Source of the DNA: Oscillospiraceae bacterium
Lineage (GTDB): Bacteria; Bacillota; Clostridia; Oscillospirales; Ruminococcaceae
Assembly (NCBI GenBank): GCA_004555865.1
Contig: SFJO01000016.1
Span: 1 to 49,628 of the forward strand
DNA: 49,628 nucleotides
Direction of reading: 5' to 3'
Shown here: positions 23,676-31,257 of the stretch, in pieces
Position numbering within the stretch: the first letter of the stretch is position 1
How the letters are laid out: the number at the start of each line of letters is the position of its first letter
Translations under genes and position numbers: made by a program
The notes under the pieces: generated by a model
Told to the model about the DNA's origin: nothing
What the model saw: only the letters and a program-made list of their open reading frames with translations
The model's database searches: none

Positions 23676-24659
23676 TCAGCCCTCGGCCTTCTCGGTGCGG
23701 TGCTTCAGCCGCTCCACCATCAGGCGCTTCTGCTTCTCCCACTTGGCCAGGCTTTCCGGGGTGGGGGCCTCATAGCAGCGGGCGAAGGCCCAGTGCAGCC
23801 CATCCCGCCGGGCCATTTTGAAGCGGGCAAACCACTGCTTGCCGCAGCCGCAGTGAACCAGCCCGTAATAGCTGTTGTTGCCGCGGCGCATCCACAGCTC
23901 GCCCTCGTTCTGGTCGCCGGGGTGCTTCTCCGGGGCCAGCAGGCCGCCGCAGTCCGGGCAGCGCAGGTCGTGCAGGGTGGGGTCCTCCCGCCAGACCTCC
24001 TTCTCCAGGTAGCCGAAGAAGCACTCCACGTTCCGGCAGTCGCTCCCCTCCGGGCAGGCGGCCGCCCGCAGCTGCTGCTCTTCGGTGGGATATTCCGCAA
24101 TGCCCCGGGCCAGATCCAACCGCTGGCACACGTCCACGGTATACAGCGCATCGCTCAGCGCGTCATGAAACGGCCGGTCGGTGGGGATGCCCAGGCGGGT
24201 GATGACCGATTCCAGCGTCATGCCCTCGCCCTCGGCGCGGCCGCGCTGGGCGAGGAAGATCTGCTGCAGGTCATACCAGCGGGTAGGCCAGCGCTCGTCC
24301 AGGTTGTTCAGAAACAGATTCTGCTTCAGCACGGGCACATCGTCCATGCCCCACTCGGCAAAGGCAGCATCCGGGCCGCACCAGCGCACAAAGCGCTGCA
24401 GGCCCTCCCGGATGGGAACGCCGCCGTCCAGATCGGCCTGGGTCATACCGGTGACCTTGGCAATGTGGTGCTGCAGTTTGCGGAACAGGCGGGGCTTCAG
24501 ATTGAGGCTGAAGGTGTCCAGCACACGGCCGGTTTCATCCACCTTCACGGCGCCGATCTGAATGATCTCGCCCCGCAGGGTCTGTTCGGCCCCGTGGTAA
24601 TCAAACAGGCGGGGCTGGTAGCCGATGTTCCATTCCAGGTCAAATACGATCAGGCTCAT
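23676..24659 (-). CDS. 3'-5' exonuclease (DnaQ/KapD-like DEDDh) with C-terminal zinc-ribbon-like part
   Basis: The 327-residue protein begins SLIVFDLEWN, giving the first acidic pair. FAEWGMDDVPVLKQN follows, then FHDALSDALYTVDVC with the catalytic His and Asp. This is the DEDDh exonuclease fold of about 190 residues, closest in style to KapD/ERI-1-like enzymes. The C-terminal part has CPDCGG and HCGCGKQWF, a likely zinc ribbon, which is not usual in KapD. The ATG at 24,659 follows AAAGGA; one more TTG codon upstream is unlikely to start. It lies between a HAD phosphatase and fchA on the minus strand. Substrate (DNA or RNA) is not evident. Confidence 0.85.
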   Translation of the reverse strand: MSLIVFDLEWNIGYQPRLFDYHGAEQTLRGEIIQIGAVKVDETGRVLDTFSLNLKPRLFRKLQHHIAKVTGMTQADLDGGVPIREGLQRFVRWCGPDAAFAEWGMDDVPVLKQNLFLNNLDERWPTRWYDLQQIFLAQRGRAEGEGMTLESVITRLGIPTDRPFHDALSDALYTVDVCQRLDLARGIAEYPTEEQQLRAAACPEGSDCRNVECFFGYLEKEVWREDPTLHDLRCPDCGGLLAPEKHPGDQNEGELWMRRGNNSYYGLVHCGCGKQWFARFKMARRDGLHWAFARCYEAPTPESLAKWEKQKRLMVERLKHRTEKAEG

Positions 24660-24726
24660 CAAAAAGGGTCCTTTCTTTCACGCCCGGCTGCCCGGCAGGC
24701 AGGGGCGGGGAATTCGATGCAGGGGG

Positions 24727-25536
24727 TCAGCCCAGCAGCCATTTGTCCAGGGCGTGGGCCACACCGTCCTCGTCGTTGGAATCGGTGAGGGCCTTTGCGG
24801 CGGCCTTGACCTGCGGCTGTGCGTTGGCCATGGCCACGCCCAGCCCGGCGGCCCGAAGCATGGGAATGTCGTTGAAGCCATCGCCGAAGGCCATCAGGTG
24901 CCGCTCACTCAGGCCGAGATGGTCCAGCAGCCAGTGCAGGCTGGCGGCCTTGTCCACTCCCGGAGGCACCGCTTCCAGAAAGCAGGCCTCGGAGCGGTAG
25001 CAGTCCACCTGCCCGGCAAACAGCGGGCGCATGGTCTGTTCCACCGCCGCCATGCGCTCCGGTTCCCCCACCAGCAGCATTTTGGTAATGGGGTAGGTCA
25101 CATAGGCGGCAAGGTCCGGCACCTTCTGCACGGGAATGCGGTTGATGCCCGCCTCCTTCTGCACGAAGGGGTCCTCCGGGTGCTCGGTGACGATGCCGTC
25201 TCGGTCGTAGGTGAGAATGCTCACGCCCTGCTGACGGGCAAATTCACACAGACGGCGAATCTGTGCCGGGTCCAGCCGGTCCTGCCGCAGGGTCTCGCCG
25301 GTGCGGCAGTCCACCACCTGGCCGCCGTTGTAGGCCAGAATGTAGCCGCCCAGCCGGGGCAGGCCCAGCGCCCAGGCCACCGGCTGAATGCCCACCAAGG
25401 GGCGGCCGCTGGCCAGAATGACCTTGCAGCCCTCAAACATGGCCCGCCCCAGGGCGGCCCGGGTGGCGGGGGTGACTTCTTTTTGGGAATTGGTGAGTGT
25501 GCCGTCCAGATCCAGCGCAAGGGCTTGGTAGCGCAT
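24727..25536 (-). CDS. Cof-type HAD family hydrolase
   Basis: The 269-residue protein starts MRYQALALDLDGTLTNSQKE, holding motif I (DLDGTLT). Motif II SGRP follows, then a C2B cap (about 80-190). Motif III Lys is in PPGVDKAASLHWLLDHL and motif IV in AFGDGFNDIPMLRAAG. This is the Cof/YidA-like subfamily, acting on sugar phosphates, flavin phosphates or other phosphomonoesters. The ATG at 25,536 is preferred over 25,551 because GAGG lies 9 bases before it. It is the first gene of the minus-strand operon that continues through the exonuclease, fchA and folD. Confidence 0.9.
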   Translation of the reverse strand: MRYQALALDLDGTLTNSQKEVTPATRAALGRAMFEGCKVILASGRPLVGIQPVAWALGLPRLGGYILAYNGGQVVDCRTGETLRQDRLDPAQIRRLCEFARQQGVSILTYDRDGIVTEHPEDPFVQKEAGINRIPVQKVPDLAAYVTYPITKMLLVGEPERMAAVEQTMRPLFAGQVDCYRSEACFLEAVPPGVDKAASLHWLLDHLGLSERHLMAFGDGFNDIPMLRAAGLGVAMANAQPQVKAAAKALTDSNDEDGVAHALDKWLLG

Positions 25537-25608
25537 AAAGGGATGCCTCATTTCTTTGGGTTGGGGGGTAAAATACTGCGGCGTTCAAACTGCCGCAATG
25601 CCTCGCTT

Positions 25609-25637
25609 ATTGTAACACGAAAGGGGACGGCGGGCAA
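25609..25637 (-). promoter_or_regulatory. Promoter of the HAD-exonuclease-fchA-folD operon
   Basis: On the minus strand TTGCCC (25637-25632), 17 bases, TACAAT (25614-25609). A TGCGGC/GCCGCA hairpin lies in the leader around 25,577-25,597. Confidence 0.65.
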
Positions 25638-25680
25638 GAAAAAAGCGGCTGCACAGCGCTACCATTTTGCTGTGGGGCAT

Positions 25681-25688
25681 GCTATAAT
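25681..25688 (+). promoter_or_regulatory. Extended -10 promoter of the flippase gene
   Basis: TATAAT (25683-25688) is preceded by TG at the extended -10 position (TGCTATAAT), and no good -35 box is visible. It implies a roughly 135-nt leader with CCGGGTG/CACCGGG-type and GGCGGCA/TTGCCGCC inverted repeats before the TTG start at 25,831. Confidence 0.55.
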
Positions 25689-25830
25689 TGTTGTGATTTT
25701 GGCTTGACGCGCTTTTTGCGAAAATGAGCCGAAAAATGGGGGTCTGCACCGGGTGTGGAACCCACCGGGAACGAGAAACCGTGCGGCGGCAGCCCGTTGC
25801 CGCCCTGCCTGGCCGCAGGAGGGCCGAATT

Positions 25831-27249
25831 TTGGAAGAAAACCGCTATAAAAAATTGGCCAGCAACACCGTGCTGTTTGCCATCAGCAGCTTTTCAGGCA
25901 AGCTGCTTACTCTGTTTATTCAACCCTTCATCACCTACGCCATGCGCGAGGTGGAGGAAGTGGGCATTACCAAGCTGACCAGCCAGTGCGCAAACCTGCT
26001 CATTCCGCTGGTGGGCCTGGGCATCAGCTATGCCGTGCTGCGCTTTGGGCTGGACAAAAACTACAGCCGCCGCCAGGTGTACACCTGCGGCCTGGCCGCG
26101 GTGTTCGGCGGCTTTATCCTGATGCTGCTGTTCTACCCGCTTTTGAAGCTGGTGCCGATCTTCACCGACTATGCCGTCTTTCTGTACATCTATGTGCTGA
26201 TGAGCTGCCTGCGCACCCTCACCAGCCAGCTGGTGCGCTGCCGCCAGCTGAACCGCCTGGTGGCGGTGGACGGCATTCTCTGCTCGGCGGCGACGCTGCT
26301 GTACAATGTGATCTTCCTGCTGGGGTTTGACCTGGGCGCGAAGGGTTACCTGCTGGCCATCATCTGCGGCGATGCCACCAGCACCGTGTTCATGTTCATT
26401 GTGGGCAACGTGGCCCATTATGTGGATTTCAGCCACTTCAACAAAAAGCTGCTGGTGCAGATGCTCCGCTACTCCATCCCCCTGATTCCGGCCCAGATCA
26501 GCTTCTGGGTCATCAATGCCAGCGACCTGTTCTTCGTCAAGGGCCTGCTGGGCGAAAGCGGCAACTACTGGTCGGGCCTGCTGGGCACCGGCTACTTTCT
26601 GCCCACCATTCTGGTCACGCTGGGCACAATCTTCTATGAGGCGTGGCAGCTCTCGGCCGTGACCGAACAGAAGGGGCGGGAGGCCTTTTTCAGTAAGGTG
26701 TTCTACATCTATCAGTGCGTGATGTTCAGCTGTGCGGCGGGCATCATCTGGCTGTGCCAGCCGCTGATGCGCATTTTCCGCGAGAACTTCTTCACCGCCT
26801 GGCAGTTTGTGCCGGTGCTGACCATAGCTACGGTGTTCAGCTGCTTCAACCAGTTTTTGAACAGCATTTACATGGTGGAAAAGCGCAGCACACTGGCGCT
26901 GTACACCATGCTCACCGGCGCGGTGACCAACTGCGTGCTGAACTACTTCTTCATCCTGCGCTGGGGCAGCATGGGCGCGACCTACGCCAGCCTCATCAGT
27001 TATATGGTGGTGTTTATTCTGCGGTGCATCAACACCCGCGGGCTGCTGCGGGTGGAGTTTTATCCGCTGCGCATCGTCATCAACCTGGCGCTGCTGATTT
27101 TGGAGACCGTGGTGATTTTGGGCCAGGGCAAGTACTGGGCGGTCATCGTCACGGTGCTGACGGCGGCGGTGTGCCTGTTCAACGTGCGCGGCACCGTGGG
27201 CATGGCGCTGCATCTGCTCCAGAAGGTGAAAAAGCGCCGGGCGGCGTGA
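25831..27249 (+). CDS. Oligosaccharide/polysaccharide flippase family membrane protein (MATE/Wzx-like)
   Basis: The 472-residue protein has about 12-14 hydrophobic helices and the opening LASNTVLFAISSFSGKLLTLFIQPFITYAM typical of the polysaccharide biosynthesis/Wzx-like branch of the MOP superfamily. No active-site residues are expected. The start is most likely TTG at 25,831, since AGGAGG lies 8 bases upstream and no in-frame ATG or GTG with a good site exists nearby. It would move lipid-linked sugars or another precursor across the membrane. No glycosyltransferases are adjacent, so the substrate is unknown. Confidence 0.85.
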   Translation: MEENRYKKLASNTVLFAISSFSGKLLTLFIQPFITYAMREVEEVGITKLTSQCANLLIPLVGLGISYAVLRFGLDKNYSRRQVYTCGLAAVFGGFILMLLFYPLLKLVPIFTDYAVFLYIYVLMSCLRTLTSQLVRCRQLNRLVAVDGILCSAATLLYNVIFLLGFDLGAKGYLLAIICGDATSTVFMFIVGNVAHYVDFSHFNKKLLVQMLRYSIPLIPAQISFWVINASDLFFVKGLLGESGNYWSGLLGTGYFLPTILVTLGTIFYEAWQLSAVTEQKGREAFFSKVFYIYQCVMFSCAAGIIWLCQPLMRIFRENFFTAWQFVPVLTIATVFSCFNQFLNSIYMVEKRSTLALYTMLTGAVTNCVLNYFFILRWGSMGATYASLISYMVVFILRCINTRGLLRVEFYPLRIVINLALLILETVVILGQGKYWAVIVTVLTAAVCLFNVRGTVGMALHLLQKVKKRRAA

Positions 27250-27266
27250 AAGCGGCGCGGTAAAAG

Positions 27267-27289
27267 GCTTCCCCTTGAGGGGAAGCTTT
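27267..27289. terminator. Hairpin after the flippase gene, second copy of the CTTCCCC repeat
   Basis: GCTTCCCC TTGA GGGGAAGC (27267-27286) is followed by TTTC and preceded by AAAAG. It resembles the element at 22,006-22,023 and probably terminates flippase transcription. Confidence 0.6.
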
Positions 27290-27339
27290 CGGCCTGACGG
27301 AAAGCAAATCCCCCTGAATCAGAAAGGAACGACCAAACC

Positions 27340-27780
27340 ATGAACATTCTGGTAAGCGAGTGCCTGCTGGGCATTCGGTGCAAATACAGCGGTGGGGCAA
27401 ACCCCTGCCTGGCGGTCATTCAGGCAGTCAAGGCGGGGCGGCATAGGCTCATTCCGGTCTGCCCGGAGTGCCTGGGCGGCCTGGCCATTCCCCGCCAGCC
27501 CAGTGAGCGGGTGGGGGACCGGGTGCTCAGCCGCACCGGCGAGGACGTGACCGCCCAGTATGAGCGGGGCGCGCAGGCGGCTTTGGCCTTGGCAAAGCTT
27601 TATGGCTGCACCGCTGCCATTCTGAAGGAGCGCAGCCCCAGCTGCGGCAGCGGGGCCGTCTACGACGGTACCTTCACCGGCACGGTGATCCCGGGGGACG
27701 GTGTGACTGCCCAGCTGCTGAAGGCAAACGGCATTCAGGTTGTGGGCGAGAGCCGGGCCGAAGAGCTTCTGGGCCGCTGA
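27340..27780 (+). CDS. DUF523 protein, TudS-like (thiouracil desulfidase family)
   Basis: The 146-residue protein starts MNILVSECLLGIRCKYSGG and keeps the DUF523 pattern: Cys8/Cys14, VCPECLGGLAIPR, YERGAQAALALAKLYGCTAAILKERSPSCG and the C-terminal TAQLLKANGIQVV. In the characterised member TudS, three conserved Cys hold an iron-sulfur cluster used to remove sulfur from thiouracil; candidates here are in the SECLLG, PECLGG and SPSCG motifs. AAAGGA precedes the ATG. It is probably independently expressed or reads on from the flippase gene. Function by family, not by context. Confidence 0.85.
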   Translation: MNILVSECLLGIRCKYSGGANPCLAVIQAVKAGRHRLIPVCPECLGGLAIPRQPSERVGDRVLSRTGEDVTAQYERGAQAALALAKLYGCTAAILKERSPSCGSGAVYDGTFTGTVIPGDGVTAQLLKANGIQVVGESRAEELLGR

Positions 27781-27834
27781 AGCGGTCTGGTCTGCCTGGC
27801 ACGTCGGCATCGAAACAACGAACAATGGTATAAA

Positions 27835-27884
27835 ACACAGCGCCGCCGCACACCCCAAAACCGGAATGTGCGGCGGCGCTGTGT
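27835..27884 (-). terminator. Terminator of the SLC13 permease operon
   Basis: An 18-bp perfect stem (27835-27852 with 27867-27884) and a 14-nt loop are followed on the minus strand by TTTTAT. Confidence 0.85.
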
Positions 27885-27938
27885 GTATGAGAGAGAAACT
27901 TTGTAAGAGGAAAAACGCTTGGAATCGCAGTCAGGCGA

Positions 27939-29225
27939 TCAGTAGCAGGGGTACAGGGTCATGCCAACGCCCACGGCGATGACGGCCATCACAATGGAGG
28001 GAATCCAGCCCATCTTCAGCAGGGCCTTCTGGTCGTAGCCTCCGGCACCCATCATCATGGGAACCACGGAGGTGGCCATGGGGGTCAGCACAGAGCACAT
28101 GGAACCGATGTAGCACATCTCCATCAGGCCGCGGGGGTCGCAGTTCATGGACATGGCGGTCAGGATGACCAGGGGAATCAGGATCTTGCTCACGGCGCGG
28201 TTGTACAGAACGGAGGTCATCACGAAGGCGGCGATGAAGAAGATCGCGCCGATGATGTAGCTGTTGTGCGTGACGGACAGCAGACCGGCCACGGTGTCGC
28301 CCACCAGCTCGCCGGCGCCAGTGTTGCCGAAGGCACTGCCCAGGGTAACCACGCCCACGTACAGCATGATGATGTCCAGACCCATGTTGTCGATGGCTTC
28401 TTTTTCACTCAGAACGCCGGAGAACACCAGCACGCAGGCGCCCACGGTGGGGATGACCCAGGAAGGCAGACCGAAGGACTGGAAAATCAGGCAGACGATC
28501 ACAATGGCGAACACGGCGTAGCCCAGAACTTCCTGCACGGGGCCCAGAGGCTCGCGCTGAGCGCGCTTGCGGCCTTCGGTGGACTTGATGGGCATAACGG
28601 GCTTATCGGGGGCAAACTTGGGGGCAAAGAAGATGGCCCAGACCAGAACGAAGAGGACCACAGGCACCTTGATGCTCATCTCGGTGAACATGGTGAAGGC
28701 GTAATCGGTGATACCGTACTCGGTCAGATAGCCGTTGTCCTCAATGAAGCTGGCGGCGTATGGACCGATGGGGGTGATGGTGAAGGAACCGGCAACCGCC
28801 ACCAGGCCGATGGAGTACATCATCTTGGAGGGGCTGATGTCCATCTCTTCGCACATGCTGACCACCAGCGGGCAGACCAGAGCGAACAGGGCGGTGATGC
28901 TGGGGATGAACTGGCCCAGCGCGAAGGTAACCAGCACATAACCGGCCAGCACCTTGGTGAAGGAGCCTTTGGTGACCTTGTACACCATCTTGGACAGGTG
29001 ATGCACCATCTGGGTGCGGTTCAGGCCGGCGGCGATGACGAACATCGCAATCATGGTGATAACGGTGTTGCTGCCGATGTTGCCCAGGGCGGTTTTGGAA
29101 TCCACACAGCCGCTGATGACCAGCACCAGCATACCGATCATTGAGGTAAGCGCCATGGGGATCTTGTTCATACTGAAGCTGACGACCATAAACAGGAACA
29201 CCAGCAGACAGATCGTGATTTGCAT
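27939..29225 (-). CDS. SLC13/ArsB-NhaD superfamily permease
   Basis: The 428-residue protein is almost entirely hydrophobic helices (about 11-12), beginning MQITICLLVFLFMVVSFSMNKIPMALTSMIGMLVLVISG. Re-entrant hairpin-like segments include ALGQFIPSITALFALVCPLVV and GSMCSVLTPMATSVVPMMMGAGGYD. The pattern fits SLC13-like permeases for dicarboxylates, citrate or other anions coupled to sodium or protons. AAAGGAG precedes the ATG at 29,225. It follows an AbgB-like amidohydrolase on the same strand (163-bp gap), suggesting uptake of an acyl-amino acid or a product of its hydrolysis. Confidence 0.85.
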   Translation of the reverse strand: MQITICLLVFLFMVVSFSMNKIPMALTSMIGMLVLVISGCVDSKTALGNIGSNTVITMIAMFVIAAGLNRTQMVHHLSKMVYKVTKGSFTKVLAGYVLVTFALGQFIPSITALFALVCPLVVSMCEEMDISPSKMMYSIGLVAVAGSFTITPIGPYAASFIEDNGYLTEYGITDYAFTMFTEMSIKVPVVLFVLVWAIFFAPKFAPDKPVMPIKSTEGRKRAQREPLGPVQEVLGYAVFAIVIVCLIFQSFGLPSWVIPTVGACVLVFSGVLSEKEAIDNMGLDIIMLYVGVVTLGSAFGNTGAGELVGDTVAGLLSVTHNSYIIGAIFFIAAFVMTSVLYNRAVSKILIPLVILTAMSMNCDPRGLMEMCYIGSMCSVLTPMATSVVPMMMGAGGYDQKALLKMGWIPSIVMAVIAVGVGMTLYPCY

Positions 29226-29388
29226 GGTTTACTCCTTTCTGAGGCTGCGGAATGTGGTTTGCCCGGCGGGGGCTGCCCCGGGCAGGCTGCATCTCCCTTT
29301 CTTGTCGGCTGCCCCGCAGCGGCAGCCGATGCGGCCTGTTGTGTACGTCACCTCCGTTTATAAAAACGTTGCGTTTATGCGTTGGGGG

Positions 29389-30822
29389 TTATCCCTGCAT
29401 CTGCGGGGCCACCCCTGCAGGAATTGGGCAGATATAGGGCTGGCCGCCGGTGCGGCGCTCCTTTTCAGCCTTGGCCCGGGCGATCAGGTCCGGGTCGTCC
29501 AGCGCGTCAATGGCGGTGGCGGCCAGAATGCGGGCGGCTTGCAGCATTCCTTTATGGGCCATGCTGCTCTTGCCGACGGCCACCTCCTGCCAGGAATGCA
29601 TTCCCGTGCCGGCGGGCATGGTGGCGGCGGAGATCTGCGCGGTGGGGCAGACCCAGCTCACGTCACCCACGTCGGACGAAGCCATGGACGAGGTTTCGCG
29701 GCTGGCATAGGGCAGAACCTCTTCGTAGATGGGGTCGTTGGCGTGCGCCAGCAGCGCTTCCCGAAGGGCGTCGTCCTCAATGTCGTTCACCAGCATGGTG
29801 TAGTAGTCGTCCTTCTGGTCCATGGTGTCCCGCATGGCGGCGGCCAGGGCCCGGTCGGCATCGTCGTACTGGGCCGCGCCCAGCTCGTCGAAATTCTTTT
29901 GCAGCTGTTTGCCCAGCACCTTGTTGGGCAGCACGTTGGAGACCGCTTTGATGAACTGGATCTCCAGGGTGGTGCCGGTCATCAGGGCCGCGCCGCGGGC
30001 GATGTCATCCACCCGCTGGTTCAGGCTGCGCGCCTGGGTCAGCTGGGGGGCACGCATCAGGTACATCACCTCGGCCTCAGCCTGCACCACGTTGGGCGAG
30101 GCGCCGCCTGCATTGGTGATGGCGTAATGCACCCGGCAGTCGGAGGGCATATGCTCCCGCAGGAACTGTACGCCCACGTTCAGCAGCTCCACTGCGTCCA
30201 GGGCGCTGCGGCCCAGCTCGGGGCAGATGGCGGCGTGGGCCGCCTTGCCGTGAAACCGATACAGCACCTGGCAGTTGGCCAGGTTGCTGCCGCAGGCAAC
30301 ATCGTTGGTGTCGCCCGGGTGCCAGGTGAGGGCAATGTCGGTGCCGTCAAACACGCCCTCACGGGCCATGAAGGTCTTGCCGGAGCCGCCCTCCTCGGCC
30401 GGGCAGCCGAAGAGCTTGAGCGTTCCCTTGGCCCCGCCCTTCAGATAGTCCCGCACGGCCAGGGCCGCGCCCACGGCGCCGACACCCAGCAGATTGTGGC
30501 CGCAGCCGTGGCCGGGGGCGCCTTTTACCACCGGCTGGCGGGTGGTGGCCTCGGCCGCCTGGCTCATGCCCTCCAGCGCATCGTATTCGGCCAGAAGGCC
30601 GATGACCGGCGCGCCGCTGCCGTAGCTGGCACAGAAGGCGGTGGGGATGCCTGCGACGCCCGTTTCCACGGTGAAGCCCTCTTCACGCAGAAAATCGCTG
30701 AGCAGCCCAGCGGCGAAGGTCTCCTGGTATTTGACCTGCGGATGATCCCAGATGGCGTCGCTGAGCTGGATCAGGCGTGTCTGTTCCCGGCTGACGGCGG
30801 CAATGGCTTCGGATTTGGTCAT
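29389..30822 (-). CDS. M20 family amidohydrolase, AbgB-like
   Basis: The 477-residue metalloenzyme starts MTKSEAIAAVSREQTRLIQL at 30,822 after AAGGAGA. Motifs are YDALEGM, APGHGCGHNLLGVG, FGCPAEEGGSGK, LTWHPGD, the bacterial-exopeptidase dimerisation stretch RFHGKAAHAAICPELGRSAL, and SSDVGDVSWVCP. The GHGCGHN and AEEGG motifs and the length match AbgB, a subunit of p-aminobenzoyl-glutamate hydrolase. No AbgA partner lies nearby, so it may act alone on another N-acyl or aryl amino acid. It heads a minus-strand pair with the SLC13-type permease, facing the regulator at 31,258 across a 435-bp region. Confidence 0.88.
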   Translation of the reverse strand: MTKSEAIAAVSREQTRLIQLSDAIWDHPQVKYQETFAAGLLSDFLREEGFTVETGVAGIPTAFCASYGSGAPVIGLLAEYDALEGMSQAAEATTRQPVVKGAPGHGCGHNLLGVGAVGAALAVRDYLKGGAKGTLKLFGCPAEEGGSGKTFMAREGVFDGTDIALTWHPGDTNDVACGSNLANCQVLYRFHGKAAHAAICPELGRSALDAVELLNVGVQFLREHMPSDCRVHYAITNAGGASPNVVQAEAEVMYLMRAPQLTQARSLNQRVDDIARGAALMTGTTLEIQFIKAVSNVLPNKVLGKQLQKNFDELGAAQYDDADRALAAAMRDTMDQKDDYYTMLVNDIEDDALREALLAHANDPIYEEVLPYASRETSSMASSDVGDVSWVCPTAQISAATMPAGTGMHSWQEVAVGKSSMAHKGMLQAARILAATAIDALDDPDLIARAKAEKERRTGGQPYICPIPAGVAPQMQG

Positions 30823-30846
30823 GATGCGGTCTCCTTTTTGGCAGCG

Positions 30847-30899
30847 GGAATTCAATTCCTGTTCCCTTTTCTTACACAAAGCCCAAAACTTAATTTTGG
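30847..30899. promoter_or_regulatory. Operator-like palindromes before the AbgB-like gene
   Basis: GGAATTCAATTCC (30847-30859) and CCAAAA-cttaa-TTTTGG (30883-30899) are near-perfect dyads just upstream of the M20 gene start. No confident minus-strand promoter was picked. The region 30,823-31,257 is AT-rich and contains no gene. Confidence 0.4.
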
Positions 30900-31068
30900 A
30901 AATGATTTCGGATATTTTAGACTTGATTTCTTGCTATGTACTTATTTGACTGCAAAAGAGAGAAAAAGTCAAGGGAAACTTGAAGAATTCTGAGGAAACC
31001 GGAATTATTTTGTAGAGTGGTACAAAGGAACCCCTGTCTTGTTGGCAAAGATGCCGAAACGAATGACA

Positions 31069-31139
31069 GCTTAAACAAAATTTAAGACAAAGTTTGAGAC
31101 AAAAACTGCATTGCTGCAACCCCACGATCTTGCTATAAT
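31069..31139 (+). promoter_or_regulatory. Promoter of the 31,258 regulator with tandem 12-bp repeats
   Basis: TTGCTG (31111-31116), 17 bases and TGC-TATAAT (31134-31139) form an extended promoter. Just upstream lie three 12-bp units: GCTTAAACAAAA, TTTAAGACAAAG and TTTGAGACAAAA (31069-31104). Units 2 and 3 agree in 10 of 12 positions. CTTAAA-caaaa-TTTAAG is also a perfect inverted repeat (31070-31086). These are candidate sites for the regulator itself. Confidence 0.55.
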
Positions 31140-31257
31140 CAAAGACAGAGAAAGTCCCGACGAAGCAAAAAACGGCCGGGAACGGTCCCTTGTCAGATGA
31201 CCAAAAATCGGCGGCCGGTTCAGCGAGGCTGCATACAAGACAAAAAAAGGAGAACAT

